Shown one piece after another: positions 1 through 7,489 of a stretch of DNA of 20,804 nt. The notes beneath the pieces are model-generated. The model was given only the letters and a program-made list of their open reading frames with translations. It searched no databases and was not told where the DNA came from. Positions within the stretch are counted from its first letter, which is position 1, and every line of letters begins with the position of its first letter. Source of the DNA: a virus; the IMG/VR virus record IMGVR_UViG_3300017746_000213, positions 1 through 20,804 of that record; one strand, 5' to 3'. A program made the translations under genes and the position numbers.

Positions 1-786
1 ATTGATGACAAACTAAGTAGATGGAGTGAAGGTGTTAATGAGCACGGACTAGCAATTATATCTGCATCTTTTTCTGTAAAAAGCGATGAAAAAGAAGGTG
101 ATAAAATTATTTTAAAAAGGAAAAATAAGCGAGACAGTATTGGTTATTATTCTCCTGACGGAAGAGCGATTAGAAAAGCTCTTTTGGCAAAAACGCCTAA
201 GGAAGCTTTAGAGATACTTGTTGAACTTAAATTGGCTGGTGCTACATATGTCTTTAACGAAAATGATTGTTATATTCTTGAAGGAGGATTTACTGTAAGA
301 AAAGATGACGCTACTTTAGAAAATCCAAGAGAGTACAAATATGTCATTAACAAAATTTCAAAAGAAGAGGAATGCTCGTGTAGAACAAATCACGGCGTTA
401 TAATAAAAGAACTTGGGTATCATAAAAACCCAACCGATGAGCGTTTGATTAAAGCCCGTGAGAGTAGCGAAAAACGTCTAGAATACGCAAGAAAGTTTGC
501 CAGCGTTGATCTCGAAGAGCCAGGAGAACTCATTGATCAAATTGCAAAATGTCCTAATAAAGACGTTTTTATGAATCCAATGAGAACAGGCAATATTAAA
601 AAAGGTGAGATGGTGACAACTGGACAATTGTTAATTGTGCCAAAGGAAAGAACACTTCACTATCGGCCAATATACTCTTCAGTTTCTTTTGATTACAACC
701 GCTTAAGTGGTCCTGAATCAAAAACCTTTTTTGAAATTATTTCTTCACGTAAGCTCTTATCCTTTAAAGAGTTTACGCATAAATAA
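1..786 (+). CDS. Ntn-hydrolase (C45 acyltransferase/choloylglycine hydrolase-like), 5' partial
   Basis: The reading frame is open from base 1, so the true start and the N-terminal catalytic residue lie outside the window; 261 residues are visible. The stretch NEHGLAIISASFSV at about residues 13-26, followed about 60 residues later by an AKTPKEALEIL helix and then by CRTNHGV, resembles the core of N-terminal-nucleophile amidohydrolases of the acyl-CoA:6-aminopenicillanate acyltransferase type. In that family an autoprocessed N-terminal Cys cleaves or transfers amide-linked acyl groups. A TTG at 184 is a possible internal start, but the protein homology-like pattern continues upstream of it, so I read the gene as truncated by the window edge. 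It ends 4 bases before the next gene. Substrate unknown; the family assignment is from pattern recognition only. Confidence 0.6.
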   Translation: MDDKLSRWSEGVNEHGLAIISASFSVKSDEKEGDKIILKRKNKRDSIGYYSPDGRAIRKALLAKTPKEALEILVELKLAGATYVFNENDCYILEGGFTVRKDDATLENPREYKYVINKISKEEECSCRTNHGVIIKELGYHKNPTDERLIKARESSEKRLEYARKFASVDLEEPGELIDQIAKCPNKDVFMNPMRTGNIKKGEMVTTGQLLIVPKERTLHYRPIYSSVSFDYNRLSGPESKTFFEIISSRKLLSFKEFTHK

Positions 787-790
787 TTTT

Positions 791-1204
791 ATGTGGATAT
801 ATAATGGAGAGGAATTTACCTCTGACATGATCGAATCATACCATGGATTTGTATATGAAGTTACCGATACTCATAATAAAATGAAGTATATTGGTAAGAA
901 AAAGTTTTGGTCTAAAGTTACAAGACCCCCGCTTAAAGGACGTAAAAACAAAAGAAGGTCAATAAAGGAGTCTGATTGGCAAATGTATTACGGTTCAAAC
1001 GAAGAAGTAAAAACGTTGGTAGAAGAGTTTGGGCCTAGCAGATTTAAAAGAACTATACTAAAATTGTGTGTTTCTCCAGGACAAATGACATATTTTGAAA
1101 TGAAAGAGCAGATCGATAGAGAAGTGCTTTTTAAGCCAGAAGAGTATTACAATGCCTTTATTGGCGGCAAAATCCATCGAAATCATGTATTAAAGAAAAA
1201 ATAG
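791..1204 (+). CDS. GIY-YIG nuclease, Seg-like
   Basis: A 137-residue protein. GFVYEV followed by MKYIGKKKFW (about residues 18-39) is the two-strand GIY-YIG signature, with conserved basic residues and a YYGS segment after it and a candidate catalytic Glu in the TYFEMKEQ helix. Family members cut DNA, often as homing endonucleases; T4-type marine phages carry similar proteins named Seg-like. The frame can be extended upstream to a GTG at 707, but that would overlap the previous gene by 80 bases; the ATG at 791, four bases after the previous stop, is the better start. It may act as a standalone homing or repair nuclease; no interrupted gene is seen beside it. Confidence 0.75.
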   Translation: MWIYNGEEFTSDMIESYHGFVYEVTDTHNKMKYIGKKKFWSKVTRPPLKGRKNKRRSIKESDWQMYYGSNEEVKTLVEEFGPSRFKRTILKLCVSPGQMTYFEMKEQIDREVLFKPEEYYNAFIGGKIHRNHVLKKK

Positions 1205-1206
1205 TA

Positions 1207-1235
1207 TTTACAATTGGTGATTTTTGTGATATAAT
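1207..1235 (+). promoter_or_regulatory. sigma70-type promoter for RNase H gene
   Basis: TTTACA at 1207-1212 and TATAAT at 1230-1235 with a 17-base spacer. It starts just after the stop of the GIY-YIG gene and lies 20 bases upstream of the RNase H ATG. Confidence 0.8.
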
Positions 1236-1255
1236 ACTATCATACCAAAAATATT

Positions 1256-2125
1256 ATGATTATTGTAGATTACAGCGGAATAGCCATTGCGTCCATTTTT
1301 TCACAAGACCGGCCTGAAGAAATTCAAGAAAGTCTTATTAGACATATGATTCTTAATTCTCTTAGACGATACAATGTTAAGTTTAGAAAAGAATATGGTC
1401 AAATGGTAATTGCGTGTGACAGCTCGTCCTGGCGTAAAGAAACATACCCGCAATATAAAGCGAAGCGCAAAACTAACAGAGATGAATCCCCACTGGATTG
1501 GGGACATTTCTTTACGCTAATTAATGGTGTACGAGACGAAATCAAAGAACGCACACACTATCCCGTGGTTCAGGCAGATAGAGCAGAAGCCGATGATGTC
1601 ATCGCAACACTGGTTGAATCAACACAGGAGTTTGGCAAATCAGAGCCTGTTATGATTGTGTCCTCAGATAAAGATTTTTTACAACTTCAGCGTTATTCTA
1701 ATGTTAAACAATTTAGCCCAATGAAACGTGATTTCGCTAATGTGGATGATCCTGCATTTTACAAATTCGATCACGTGTGTCGTGGTGACAGCAGTGATGG
1801 TGTTCCAAATGTTTTAAGTGTAGATGACACTTTTACAGAAGGAATTCGACAAAAACCAATGCGTGCCAAAAAAATTCAAGAGTGGTATACTGCTAAAAAT
1901 GATTCTGAACTAATGGAAATGATGGGTCAGGAAACATACCGCAACTACTGCCGTAATAAATCTGTCATCGATTTAGACTGTATTCCTGAAGATATTGTAC
2001 AAGATATCGATGATAAATATAATTTGCAGACGAAAAAAGATAAGGGAAATGTTCTGCCTTACCTTATTGAAAAACGTTGTAACATGTTGATCAGTTCAGT
2101 CGCAGACTTTTTCCCAACAACCTAA
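1256..2125 (+). CDS. rnh: T4 RNase H-type 5'-3' exonuclease (FEN family)
   Basis: A 289-residue protein, close to the 305 of T4 RNase H. Acidic metal-binding residues of the FEN/5' nuclease fold are in order: Asp5 (MIIVDYSG), Asp55 (ACDSS), Glu111 with Asp113/Asp114 (AEADD), Asp138/Asp140 (SSDKD) and Asp178/Asp181 (RGDSSDGVPN, the helix-hairpin start). Known family members remove RNA primers and flaps during lagging-strand replication, working beside the replisome. The start ATG at 1256 is preceded by ATATT and no Shine-Dalgarno. It has its own host-type promoter and is followed after 8 bases by a DUF6433-like gene, with which it is probably co-transcribed. A confident assignment to the T4-type RNase H rather than to DNA polymerase I-linked exonucleases, because of the length and phage context. 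Confidence 0.9.
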   Translation: MIIVDYSGIAIASIFSQDRPEEIQESLIRHMILNSLRRYNVKFRKEYGQMVIACDSSSWRKETYPQYKAKRKTNRDESPLDWGHFFTLINGVRDEIKERTHYPVVQADRAEADDVIATLVESTQEFGKSEPVMIVSSDKDFLQLQRYSNVKQFSPMKRDFANVDDPAFYKFDHVCRGDSSDGVPNVLSVDDTFTEGIRQKPMRAKKIQEWYTAKNDSELMEMMGQETYRNYCRNKSVIDLDCIPEDIVQDIDDKYNLQTKKDKGNVLPYLIEKRCNMLISSVADFFPTT

Positions 2126-2133
2126 TTATTATT

Positions 2134-2556
2134 ATGCAAAAATATATTTATGAAATATTCGAAGAAACGTGCAAACTAGATAATCGTGATGATCGTATTG
2201 CGTACTTAAAAGAAAACGCGTTTAAACAAGTAAAGACTGTATTACAGCTTTGTTATAATGACAAAATTGAATTAGATCTTCCTTACGGCCGACCTCCGTT
2301 TGAAGTATGTCCAGATGGTCGTGAACCTTCTCCATTGGCCAACGTCTTTAGCTCTATTGGAGTTTGTGTTAAAGATAATGGTGTGCCACGTGTAAGAAAG
2401 GAAAAGATCTTTATTGGTATTCTTGAACAATTGTGCGAAAAAGATGCTCATATTCTTTGCGCCGCGAAGGATGGTACTATTACAACTTTGCAGAACAAAA
2501 CATACTCTAAAATGACAAAAAGTCTTGTAGAAGCGTGTTTCCCTGAGATTTTGTAG
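2134..2556 (+). CDS. conserved T4-type phage protein, DUF6433-like
   Basis: A 140-residue soluble protein with a helical N-terminus (YIYEIFEETCKLDNRDDRIAYLKEN) followed by a segment recalling the DUF6433 pattern: aromatic/hydrophobic LCYNDKIELDLPYGRPPFEV and then PSPLANVF. Proteins of this pattern are common next to replication genes in T4-like cyanophages and pelagiphages and have no established function. The C-terminal half (KEKIFIGILEQLCEKDAHILCAA) resembles the usual helical body. It lies 8 bases behind the RNase H gene and has no promoter of its own, so it is probably in the same transcript. The family name is recalled from pattern, not searched. Confidence 0.7.
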   Translation: MQKYIYEIFEETCKLDNRDDRIAYLKENAFKQVKTVLQLCYNDKIELDLPYGRPPFEVCPDGREPSPLANVFSSIGVCVKDNGVPRVRKEKIFIGILEQLCEKDAHILCAAKDGTITTLQNKTYSKMTKSLVEACFPEIL

Positions 2557-2585
2557 TGTACAATAGTCTCATAATGTGTTAGTAT
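2557..2585 (+). promoter_or_regulatory. sigma70-type promoter, weaker match
   Basis: TGTACA at 2557-2562 and TAGTAT at 2580-2585, 17-base spacer. The -10 box ends only 9 bases before the ATG at 2595, so the transcript would have a leader of about 3 bases. Confidence 0.55.
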
Positions 2586-2594
2586 ATCTACATA

Positions 2595-3140
2595 ATGAAT
2601 GTATTTGTTCTAGATAATAACCCTACAAGCGCAGCTCAACAGCACTGCGACAAACATGTCGTAAAAATGATTATTGAGTCTGCTCAAATGTTATCAACTG
2701 CTCATCGTATGTGCGATGGAAACCCAGAACGTAGACCATCAAGTTCAGGAAAAACTATGCAGCAGTATTACGTTTTGCCTGATGAACGCGAAAATATTCT
2801 TTACAAAGCAGTTCACAAATATCACCCATGCACAGTATGGACAATGGAAACCATTCAAAACTATCGATGGCATTGGCAGTTATTCAATGCTCTTTGCGAC
2901 GAGTATAAGTACAGATATGGCAGAGTTCACAAGACTGATGAATTACTTCGCGATGAACTTTACTGGGGGCCGGCAAACATTGCTGATTCTAAAAAAACAA
3001 AATTTCCATTAGCTATGAAATCAAACCCCGAATGTATGTTCGATGATCCTGTCAAATCATATCGAGCATTTTATAAAACAAAACAAGACAGATTTAAAAT
3101 GGTGTGGACAAAACGCGAAACACCAAACTGGTTTAAATAA
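2595..3140 (+). CDS. conserved phage protein of unknown function (FVLD...CDKHVVKM family)
   Basis: A 181-residue protein beginning MNVFVLDNNPTSAAQQHCDKHVVKMIIESAQMLSTAHR-type sequence (given here in pieces: FVLDNNP, CDKHVVKM, AQMLSTAHR). His and Cys residues in the first 40 residues, then HKYHPCTVWTMET and PLAMKSNPECMFDDPVKSYRAFY near the end, form a pattern I remember from many marine phage and some bacterial genomes, where it is annotated as hypothetical. The conserved Cys/His/Lys set suggests an enzyme or metal-binding protein, but I cannot assign a reaction. It has its own promoter and is followed after 2 bases by the zinc-ribbon gene. I see no signal peptide or membrane segment. Confidence 0.75.
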   Translation: MNVFVLDNNPTSAAQQHCDKHVVKMIIESAQMLSTAHRMCDGNPERRPSSSGKTMQQYYVLPDERENILYKAVHKYHPCTVWTMETIQNYRWHWQLFNALCDEYKYRYGRVHKTDELLRDELYWGPANIADSKKTKFPLAMKSNPECMFDDPVKSYRAFYKTKQDRFKMVWTKRETPNWFK

Positions 3141-3142
3141 TT

Positions 3143-3397
3143 ATGACATACGATTACATATGCGATAAATGCAAGAACAGATGGGAAGAGTCTCATCCTA
3201 TGAAAGACCGCAATATCCCAGTGGGAAAAAAATCTCCGTGTTGCGAAGATGGCGTTGTTAAAATGGCTATCACCGCTCCAGGTTTAAACTTTGAAGGAGC
3301 GATTTCGCCAATACGAAGAGCGGGGACTGGCTGGAATGACGTCCTAAAAGGAATTAAAAAAGCATCAGGAAATGATAGCACAATCGATCACTACTAG
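3143..3397 (+). CDS. FmdB-type zinc ribbon protein
   Basis: An 84-residue protein. MTYDYICDKCKNRWEE at the N-terminus and SPCCEDG about 20 residues later supply two Cys pairs (CDKC and CC), the layout of the FmdB/CxxC_CxxC zinc ribbon. The C-terminal part has a basic/Gly segment (RRAGTGWNDVLKGIKKASG) of the kind seen in phage members. Zinc ribbons of this kind are usually regulatory or nucleic-acid binding; the function in phage is not established. The second pair is adjacent (CC) rather than CxxC, a common variant. It sits 2 bases after the preceding stop and 1 base before the next ATG, in a tightly packed operon. Confidence 0.75.
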   Translation: MTYDYICDKCKNRWEESHPMKDRNIPVGKKSPCCEDGVVKMAITAPGLNFEGAISPIRRAGTGWNDVLKGIKKASGNDSTIDHY

Positions 3398-3398
3398 A

Positions 3399-3650
3399 AT
3401 GAAAATTACAACACAACAAACACTGCCAGTCGAAGTCACACTCAACGACGATCAACAAAGAAACGTCACAGCCACCTTTTTAGAAAAGGTGCTCAATTGG
3501 AATCGTGATTACTTTATTGAAGATAAGCTAGTAAAAAATACTAAAACTTATTACACAAGCCATTCGTGGAAAACAGTGGAGACCGTACGAAAAGCTACCT
3601 CTGAAGACAACTTTGCGTTTAAAGTTTTTCAACAAATCTACAACAGATAA
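3399..3650 (+). CDS. hypothetical protein
   Basis: An 83-residue protein starting MKITTQQTLPVEVTL. The frame extends upstream to 3372, which would overlap the zinc-ribbon gene by 26 bases; the ATG at 3399, just after that stop, is preferred. The composition is mixed alpha/beta with an aromatic/basic middle (NWNRDYFIEDKLVKNTKTYYTSHSWKT broken into NWNRDYF and YYTSHSW). I do not recognise it. Because it lies 3 bases ahead of phoH in the same operon, it may be connected with DNA metabolism, but that is only positional. Confidence 0.65.
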   Translation: MKITTQQTLPVEVTLNDDQQRNVTATFLEKVLNWNRDYFIEDKLVKNTKTYYTSHSWKTVETVRKATSEDNFAFKVFQQIYNR

Positions 3651-3653
3651 TCC

Positions 3654-4397
3654 GTGCCTAGAAAAAGTACTAAAAAGAACGATAATATTATTGTTCCTCA
3701 GGTAGACATGCTATCTGAGTATTCAAATAATATGCGTGATATTAGGCCTATCACTGATTCTCAAATCGAAGCTTATGAACAATGGGACAAAGGTAGAAAC
3801 CTAATTTTGTCAGGAGCGGCTGGATCTGGTAAAACCTTTATTGCCTTATATCTAGCTCTTCAAGAGCTTATTAAAAATCGTAAAAAACGATTGGTCATAT
3901 TAAGATCTGTTGTACCAACACGTGATATTGGATTTTTGCCAGGAACACAGGAAGAAAAAGAAGCAGCATATTTAACACCTTACATTGGTGTTATTAGTGA
4001 GATCTTTAAAAACAACCCCACACTTTTTACCTCGTTTCTCAAAAATGGAACGATTGAATTTCTCACAACATCTTACATTCGAGGAATAACTTTAAAGGAC
4101 GCAATCGTAGTAGTTGACGAATTTCAAAATTGTAACTTTCATGAATTAGATTCTATAATTACAAGGATTGGTAAAGGCTCTCGTGTGATTTTTTCTGGTG
4201 ATTATTATCAGTCGGATTTTACAAATAGAAAAGAAAAAGAAGGAATTGGTGAGTTTTTAAAAATTATTGAATCGCTAAAGCACTTTAAAAAAATAGAATT
4301 TACTTGGAAAGATTGTGTGAGGTCAGGAATGGTTCGCGACTATCTTATGACAAAAGAAAAAATGATTGAAAATAACGCAATCAACATCCCTAAATAA
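3654..4397 (+). CDS. phoH: PhoH-like ATPase
   Basis: A 247-residue P-loop ATPase starting at GTG 3654, three bases behind the previous stop. Walker A is GAAGSGKT (residues 54-61), Walker B VVVDEFQN (152-159), and SGDYYQSD (181-188) fits the sensor/motif III region of the superfamily-1-like PhoH domain. The length matches the single-domain PhoH proteins common in marine T4-type phages. The family is linked to phosphate starvation in bacteria by name and to RNA/nucleotide metabolism by fold; the phage role is not settled. It overlaps the following nuclease gene by 1 base (TAATG), consistent with translational coupling. Confidence 0.9.
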   Translation: MPRKSTKKNDNIIVPQVDMLSEYSNNMRDIRPITDSQIEAYEQWDKGRNLILSGAAGSGKTFIALYLALQELIKNRKKRLVILRSVVPTRDIGFLPGTQEEKEAAYLTPYIGVISEIFKNNPTLFTSFLKNGTIEFLTTSYIRGITLKDAIVVVDEFQNCNFHELDSIITRIGKGSRVIFSGDYYQSDFTNRKEKEGIGEFLKIIESLKHFKKIEFTWKDCVRSGMVRDYLMTKEKMIENNAINIPK

Positions 4398-5077
4398 TGA
4401 ACAAGACATTTGAACACGCTGATATTCAGCTTAAATATGATGAGCTATCGGCTAAAACTGAAAAGTCTGGCCGCGTATATACTACACCAAGCGGAAGCAA
4501 ATATCCTTCAGTGACTACTGTATTAGGATATCGCGACAGGTGGAAATGGGCCAAATGGCGCAAGTCGATTGGCGAAAAGGAAGCAAACCGCATTACACGT
4601 CATGCCACAACACGAGGAACTTCCGTTCACAATATTGCTGAACGCTACATTAATAACGAAGAAAATTTTATCAAAACTGATAATGACAAAATGCCTCATA
4701 TTCAGTTTGGGTGGAAGACTCTTAAAAGTGTTATTGACGATCGAATCGGTAAGGTGTATATGCAGGAATGTACGCTCTACTCTGACGATTTAAAAATTGC
4801 AGGCCGCGTTGATTGCATTGCTGAATTTAATGGTGAACCAGCCATTATTGATTTTAAAACTTCTGGTAGAGTAAAAGCAGAAAAGGAAATTAGCACGTAT
4901 TTTATGCAAGAGTGCGCTTATGCAATTATGTTTAAAGAACATACTGGTATCGACATTAAAAAACTAATTACTATTATGGTAGTAGACGGTGATCCTAAAC
5001 CAATTGTGTTTGAGCAGTCTGTTGACGATTGGGAAGATAAGTTGAGAAAAGAAATTGACTATTACTATAGCCAGTAA
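4397..5077 (+). CDS. PD-(D/E)XK exonuclease (RecB/Cas4-like)
   Basis: A 226-residue nuclease. The PD-(D/E)XK core is visible as GRVDCIAEFNG (Asp139) followed by IIDFKTSG (Asp152, Lys154), with MQECAYA (Gln171, motif of the RecB group with the Tyr) and an N-terminal RGTSVHNIAERY helix typical of phage exonucleases of this type. These enzymes degrade DNA ends and take part in recombination or host DNA breakdown. The start overlaps the phoH stop by 1 base; the next gene follows after 6 bases. The order phoH-nuclease-HAD suggests one operon for DNA turnover. Confidence 0.85.
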   Translation: MNKTFEHADIQLKYDELSAKTEKSGRVYTTPSGSKYPSVTTVLGYRDRWKWAKWRKSIGEKEANRITRHATTRGTSVHNIAERYINNEENFIKTDNDKMPHIQFGWKTLKSVIDDRIGKVYMQECTLYSDDLKIAGRVDCIAEFNGEPAIIDFKTSGRVKAEKEISTYFMQECAYAIMFKEHTGIDIKKLITIMVVDGDPKPIVFEQSVDDWEDKLRKEIDYYYSQ

Positions 5078-5083
5078 ATTGTT

Positions 5084-5656
5084 ATGATTATTTTAACGGA
5101 TTGCGATGGTGTCCTTCTTTCATGGGTACATTCATTTGAATGGTGGATGAAGAGGAAAGGTTATAAGCCTTGCGCAGTTTCGTACAATGTATCAGAACAA
5201 TACGGTATCACTGAAAAGCACGCTGCAGATCTTGTAGAAGTTTTTTGCGAATCTGCTGCAATTGGATATTTACCTCCTTTAAAAGATGCGATTAAATATG
5301 TGCGGAAGCTTCATGAGGAGCAGGGTGCAGTTTTCCATTGTATCACTTCGATTGGTGTTGACCCGTATGCAGTAAAACTCCGTGAACAAAATCTTAATAG
5401 GGTATTCGGAGAAACTGTTTTTGAAAGAATCCATTGCTTACCCTGTGGTGCAGACAAAACTGAAGCACTAAAAAGGTATGAAGGATCTGATTTTGTATGG
5501 GTTGAAGATAAATTGGAAAACGCAAATCTAGGAGCTAAAATGGGTTTAAGATCGTTTTTAATAAACCATACATATAATGAAATGGGTGTTGTGCATGATA
5601 ATGTTACTAGAGTCAACAATTGGAAAGAAATTTGTGAGCATATCGCCGACTGTTAA
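5084..5656 (+). CDS. HAD-superfamily hydrolase
   Basis: A 190-residue HAD phosphatase. The nucleophile motif is TDCDGVLL (Asp6, Asp8), the Ser/Thr of motif II is in HCITSIG (Thr88), Lys125 is a candidate motif III lysine (GADKTEAL), and the motif IV acids are Glu141/Asp142 in VWVEDKLENANLGAKMG. The small cap insert after motif I (about residues 15-65) is helical. Members in phages act as nucleotidases or end-processing phosphatases; the substrate here is unknown. It ends 8 bases before a strong promoter for the next small gene. Confidence 0.8.
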   Translation: MIILTDCDGVLLSWVHSFEWWMKRKGYKPCAVSYNVSEQYGITEKHAADLVEVFCESAAIGYLPPLKDAIKYVRKLHEEQGAVFHCITSIGVDPYAVKLREQNLNRVFGETVFERIHCLPCGADKTEALKRYEGSDFVWVEDKLENANLGAKMGLRSFLINHTYNEMGVVHDNVTRVNNWKEICEHIADC

Positions 5657-5664
5657 AAAAGTTA

Positions 5665-5693
5665 TTTACATTTTATCTGTTTTATGTTATAAT
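5665..5693 (+). promoter_or_regulatory. sigma70-type promoter before small membrane protein and tRNA
   Basis: TTTACA at 5665-5670 and TATAAT at 5688-5693 with a 17-base spacer. It would transcribe the 39-residue protein and the tRNA. Confidence 0.8.
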
Positions 5694-5718
5694 ATAGACA
5701 TAACAAACCAAAATCTAC

Positions 5719-5838
5719 ATGAATACAGAAAAGTTTATGAAAGTATTGCTCGTGATTGCCCTAATATTAATCGCGATTGCCCTCTCCGGAGATGTGTTAC
5801 ATTCTCTTGTTGAACTAATGTTCGATAGTGGACTTTAA
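5719..5838 (+). CDS. 39-residue single-span membrane protein
   Basis: ATG at 5719 to TAA at 5836-5838. The protein begins MNTEKFMKVLLVIALILI and continues AIALSGDVLHSLVELM, giving one strongly hydrophobic helix (about residues 8-23) after a basic N-terminus. The strong promoter 25 bases upstream and the tRNA 5 bases downstream support it as a real gene. Function unknown; tiny early membrane proteins of phages often act on host envelope processes, but nothing in the sequence shows which. Confidence 0.6.
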   Translation: MNTEKFMKVLLVIALILIAIALSGDVLHSLVELMFDSGL

Positions 5839-5843
5839 AAGAT

Positions 5844-5916
5844 GGGGGTGTAGCTTAACGGTGAAAGCAGTCGACTCATAATCGATTGAGTGTGGGTTCG
5901 ATTCCCTCCACCCCTA
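5844..5916 (+). tRNA. tRNA with CAT anticodon (Met or Ile2)
   Basis: A complete 73-base cloverleaf. Acceptor stem GGGGGTG pairs with CACCCCT (one G-T at the end), discriminator A. D stem is GCTT/AAGC, anticodon stem GTCGA/TCGAT (one G-T), loop CTCATAA with anticodon CAT. T arm is GTGGG TTCGATT CCCTC with one T-T mismatch. No CCA is encoded. G1-T72 argues against an initiator tRNA, which normally has an unpaired 1-72. It is either elongator Met or an Ile2 tRNA whose C34 would be modified to lysidine by the host. Confidence 0.9.
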
Positions 5917-5927
5917 CTTAAAAAAAA

Positions 5928-5935
5928 TATAAATA
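5928..5935 (+). promoter_or_regulatory. T4-type late promoter
   Basis: TATAAATA, an exact match to the T4 late box recognised by a gp55-type sigma factor, six bases before the ATG at 5942. Confidence 0.75.
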
Positions 5936-5941
5936 AATTAA

Positions 5942-7111
5942 ATGAAAGCGATAGATCAGATCAGTAAAATAATCGATAACCTTCAAGATTCTATTCAAGA
6001 ATTAGAAGCGTTAAAAACCGATTTACCAAAAGAAACGCAAAAACCCGTTGAAAAACCTACCCAGGGTTTTTTTTCTCGTGGCTTAACCAAATCTTGGCCA
6101 AAATTCAAATATCTCTCAGGGGAAATAGTGGGAAATCTGACGAAGACTCGGACAATGGCGTTGGATGACTTTAACGTCATTCACTCACTTGGTTATAAGT
6201 CTGACATGCATATTAAAACTGATACGCTTTTAGACAAAATTATTCGTGAGATGCCAGGTCATAAAGGCTTTATTGGAACAGTAGAAGCTTCAGACGGAAA
6301 CACGTATTTTATGCCTGCATATTCTTCTTCTATTGCAAAATTAGAAAGGCGGACTGGTAAACTAACACTTGAAAAAAAGTTCACGTCAACTCCTCAAGTT
6401 CGATCTGGTGCTGAAGGAAGCAATGGTGTCATTTATATGCCATCTTATACTAGAACATTAAAGATATTTACTTACGACACTAAAACCGGACAGACAGGTT
6501 CATTTACTCCTGAAAAACCCAAACGCAGCGGGATTGGTGGTTGCAACCATATTTGGGGTGCAGCTACAGATAAAAAGGGAGAGATTTATATGCCTCAAGT
6601 TCTAGGTTCTAGCGTTGCTAAGATTGATAAGAATGGTGTTTTTAAATACCTTGAAGGTGCGGCCGCTACTTCTGGTGTTTTCGGATGGACTCACAAATAC
6701 ATCGGAGCAATTTATGTAGAAGATGTTGATAAGGTTTTTTGTTTACCTCGCCAAGGGAAAAAGATTTTAATTATTAACTGTGTTGACGACACATACGAAG
6801 AAATTGACCTTCCGGCAGATTACTTGAAGGTGGCAAACAAGAACAAAAACTTCCACGGATTTCTAGGTCCTGATGGCTGGGTTTATAGCGCGTTTTGGGC
6901 CGACACAAAGTGCTTTAGAATTAACCCGTATACGAATGAAATTCAGTGGAAAGATTATGAATATGAATTTATGGACGGTAAAGGAACAGTAAAGGAAGGA
7001 TCAGGAATCATGAGTCTTGGAACTGGATATTCAACAGCCGCATTAGTTAAAGATAAAAGTGTATACCTCGGCCTAGCCGGTACATCACGAGCTATTAAGC
7101 TCGAGTTTTAA
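5942..7111 (+). CDS. beta-propeller-like late protein, possible virion or tail component
   Basis: A 389-residue protein behind a late promoter. Residues 1-30 form a likely coiled coil (heptad-like IDQISKIIDNLQDSIQELEALK), then a Gly/Pro/Lys linker, then from about residue 110 repeated blades with a shared core: GNTYFMPAYSSSIAKL, GVIYMPSYTRTLKIF, GEIYMPQVLGSSVAKI, GAIYVEDVDKVFCL, GWVYSAFWADTKCFRI, KSVYLGLAGTSRAIKL. Six repeats of about 45-55 residues suggest a six-bladed propeller ending exactly at the stop. No signal peptide. The N-terminal coiled coil could trimerise or attach it to the virion, and the propeller could bind a receptor or glycan; this is inference. Three small genes follow closely. 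Confidence 0.7.
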   Translation: MKAIDQISKIIDNLQDSIQELEALKTDLPKETQKPVEKPTQGFFSRGLTKSWPKFKYLSGEIVGNLTKTRTMALDDFNVIHSLGYKSDMHIKTDTLLDKIIREMPGHKGFIGTVEASDGNTYFMPAYSSSIAKLERRTGKLTLEKKFTSTPQVRSGAEGSNGVIYMPSYTRTLKIFTYDTKTGQTGSFTPEKPKRSGIGGCNHIWGAATDKKGEIYMPQVLGSSVAKIDKNGVFKYLEGAAATSGVFGWTHKYIGAIYVEDVDKVFCLPRQGKKILIINCVDDTYEEIDLPADYLKVANKNKNFHGFLGPDGWVYSAFWADTKCFRINPYTNEIQWKDYEYEFMDGKGTVKEGSGIMSLGTGYSTAALVKDKSVYLGLAGTSRAIKLEF

Positions 7112-7114
7112 AAA

Positions 7115-7327
7115 ATGAAATCATTTAAGCAAGTTCACTTAATAGCAAAAAACCGGAGTTTTAGCTACGAGCAAATCGCTAATACTCCTGAATTTAACGA
7201 GGAAGCCGCAGCTTTAAAATATTGGAAATACAATAAAGAGGCAATACAAGATTCTAACTTTTACTCTGATCCTATTGTTCTTATCCGAAGAGAAATTCAT
7301 ACTGTAATCTCAAAAGAGCTTGGTTAA
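7115..7327 (+). CDS. hypothetical protein
   Basis: A 70-residue soluble protein (MKSFKQVHLIAKNRSFSYEQ...) starting 3 bases behind the propeller gene and ending immediately before the next ATG. Mostly helical by eye, with a SFSYEQIANTPEFNEEAAALKYW segment resembling a small helical domain. I do not recognise it. Its tight spacing places it in the late unit of the propeller protein. Confidence 0.6.
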   Translation: MKSFKQVHLIAKNRSFSYEQIANTPEFNEEAAALKYWKYNKEAIQDSNFYSDPIVLIRREIHTVISKELG

Positions 7328-7486
7328 ATGAACAAATTATGGAGAATATGGTGTAAAACTATGGGAGAAAAAGTAAGCTCAGATTCACGAGAAGCTGACA
7401 TCGCCGCTCTTATTAGAACCTTTTGGTGGTTTGTACATATCACAACATGCGGTTTTATTATCGCGAATACAATTAGACACTGGTAA
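7328..7486 (+). CDS. small membrane protein conserved in marine T4-type phages
   Basis: 52 residues, starting directly after the previous stop. The pattern MNKLWRIWCKTMGEK, then READIAALIRTFWWFV, a hydrophobic span ITTCGFIIANTI and the ending RHW matches a small protein that I remember as widespread in T4-like cyanophages, where it is hypothetical. One or two membrane-associated helices (about 26-47) and a Trp-rich amphipathic N-terminus. The function is unknown; a membrane location is likely. Confidence 0.75.
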   Translation: MNKLWRIWCKTMGEKVSSDSREADIAALIRTFWWFVHITTCGFIIANTIRHW

Positions 7487-7489
7487 GTT

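Noticed and set aside
778-785. CATAAATA as a late box before the GIY-YIG gene
   Set aside because: Lies in the last codons of the Ntn gene and an early-type neighbour; one base from TATAAATA and not accompanied by late-type genes.
707-790. GTG start of the GIY-YIG gene at 707
   Set aside because: Would overlap the previous gene; ATG 791 is better placed.
5577-5813. 78-codon + frame over the small membrane gene
   Set aside because: Overlaps the HAD end, promoter and 39-residue gene; the start would precede the promoter.
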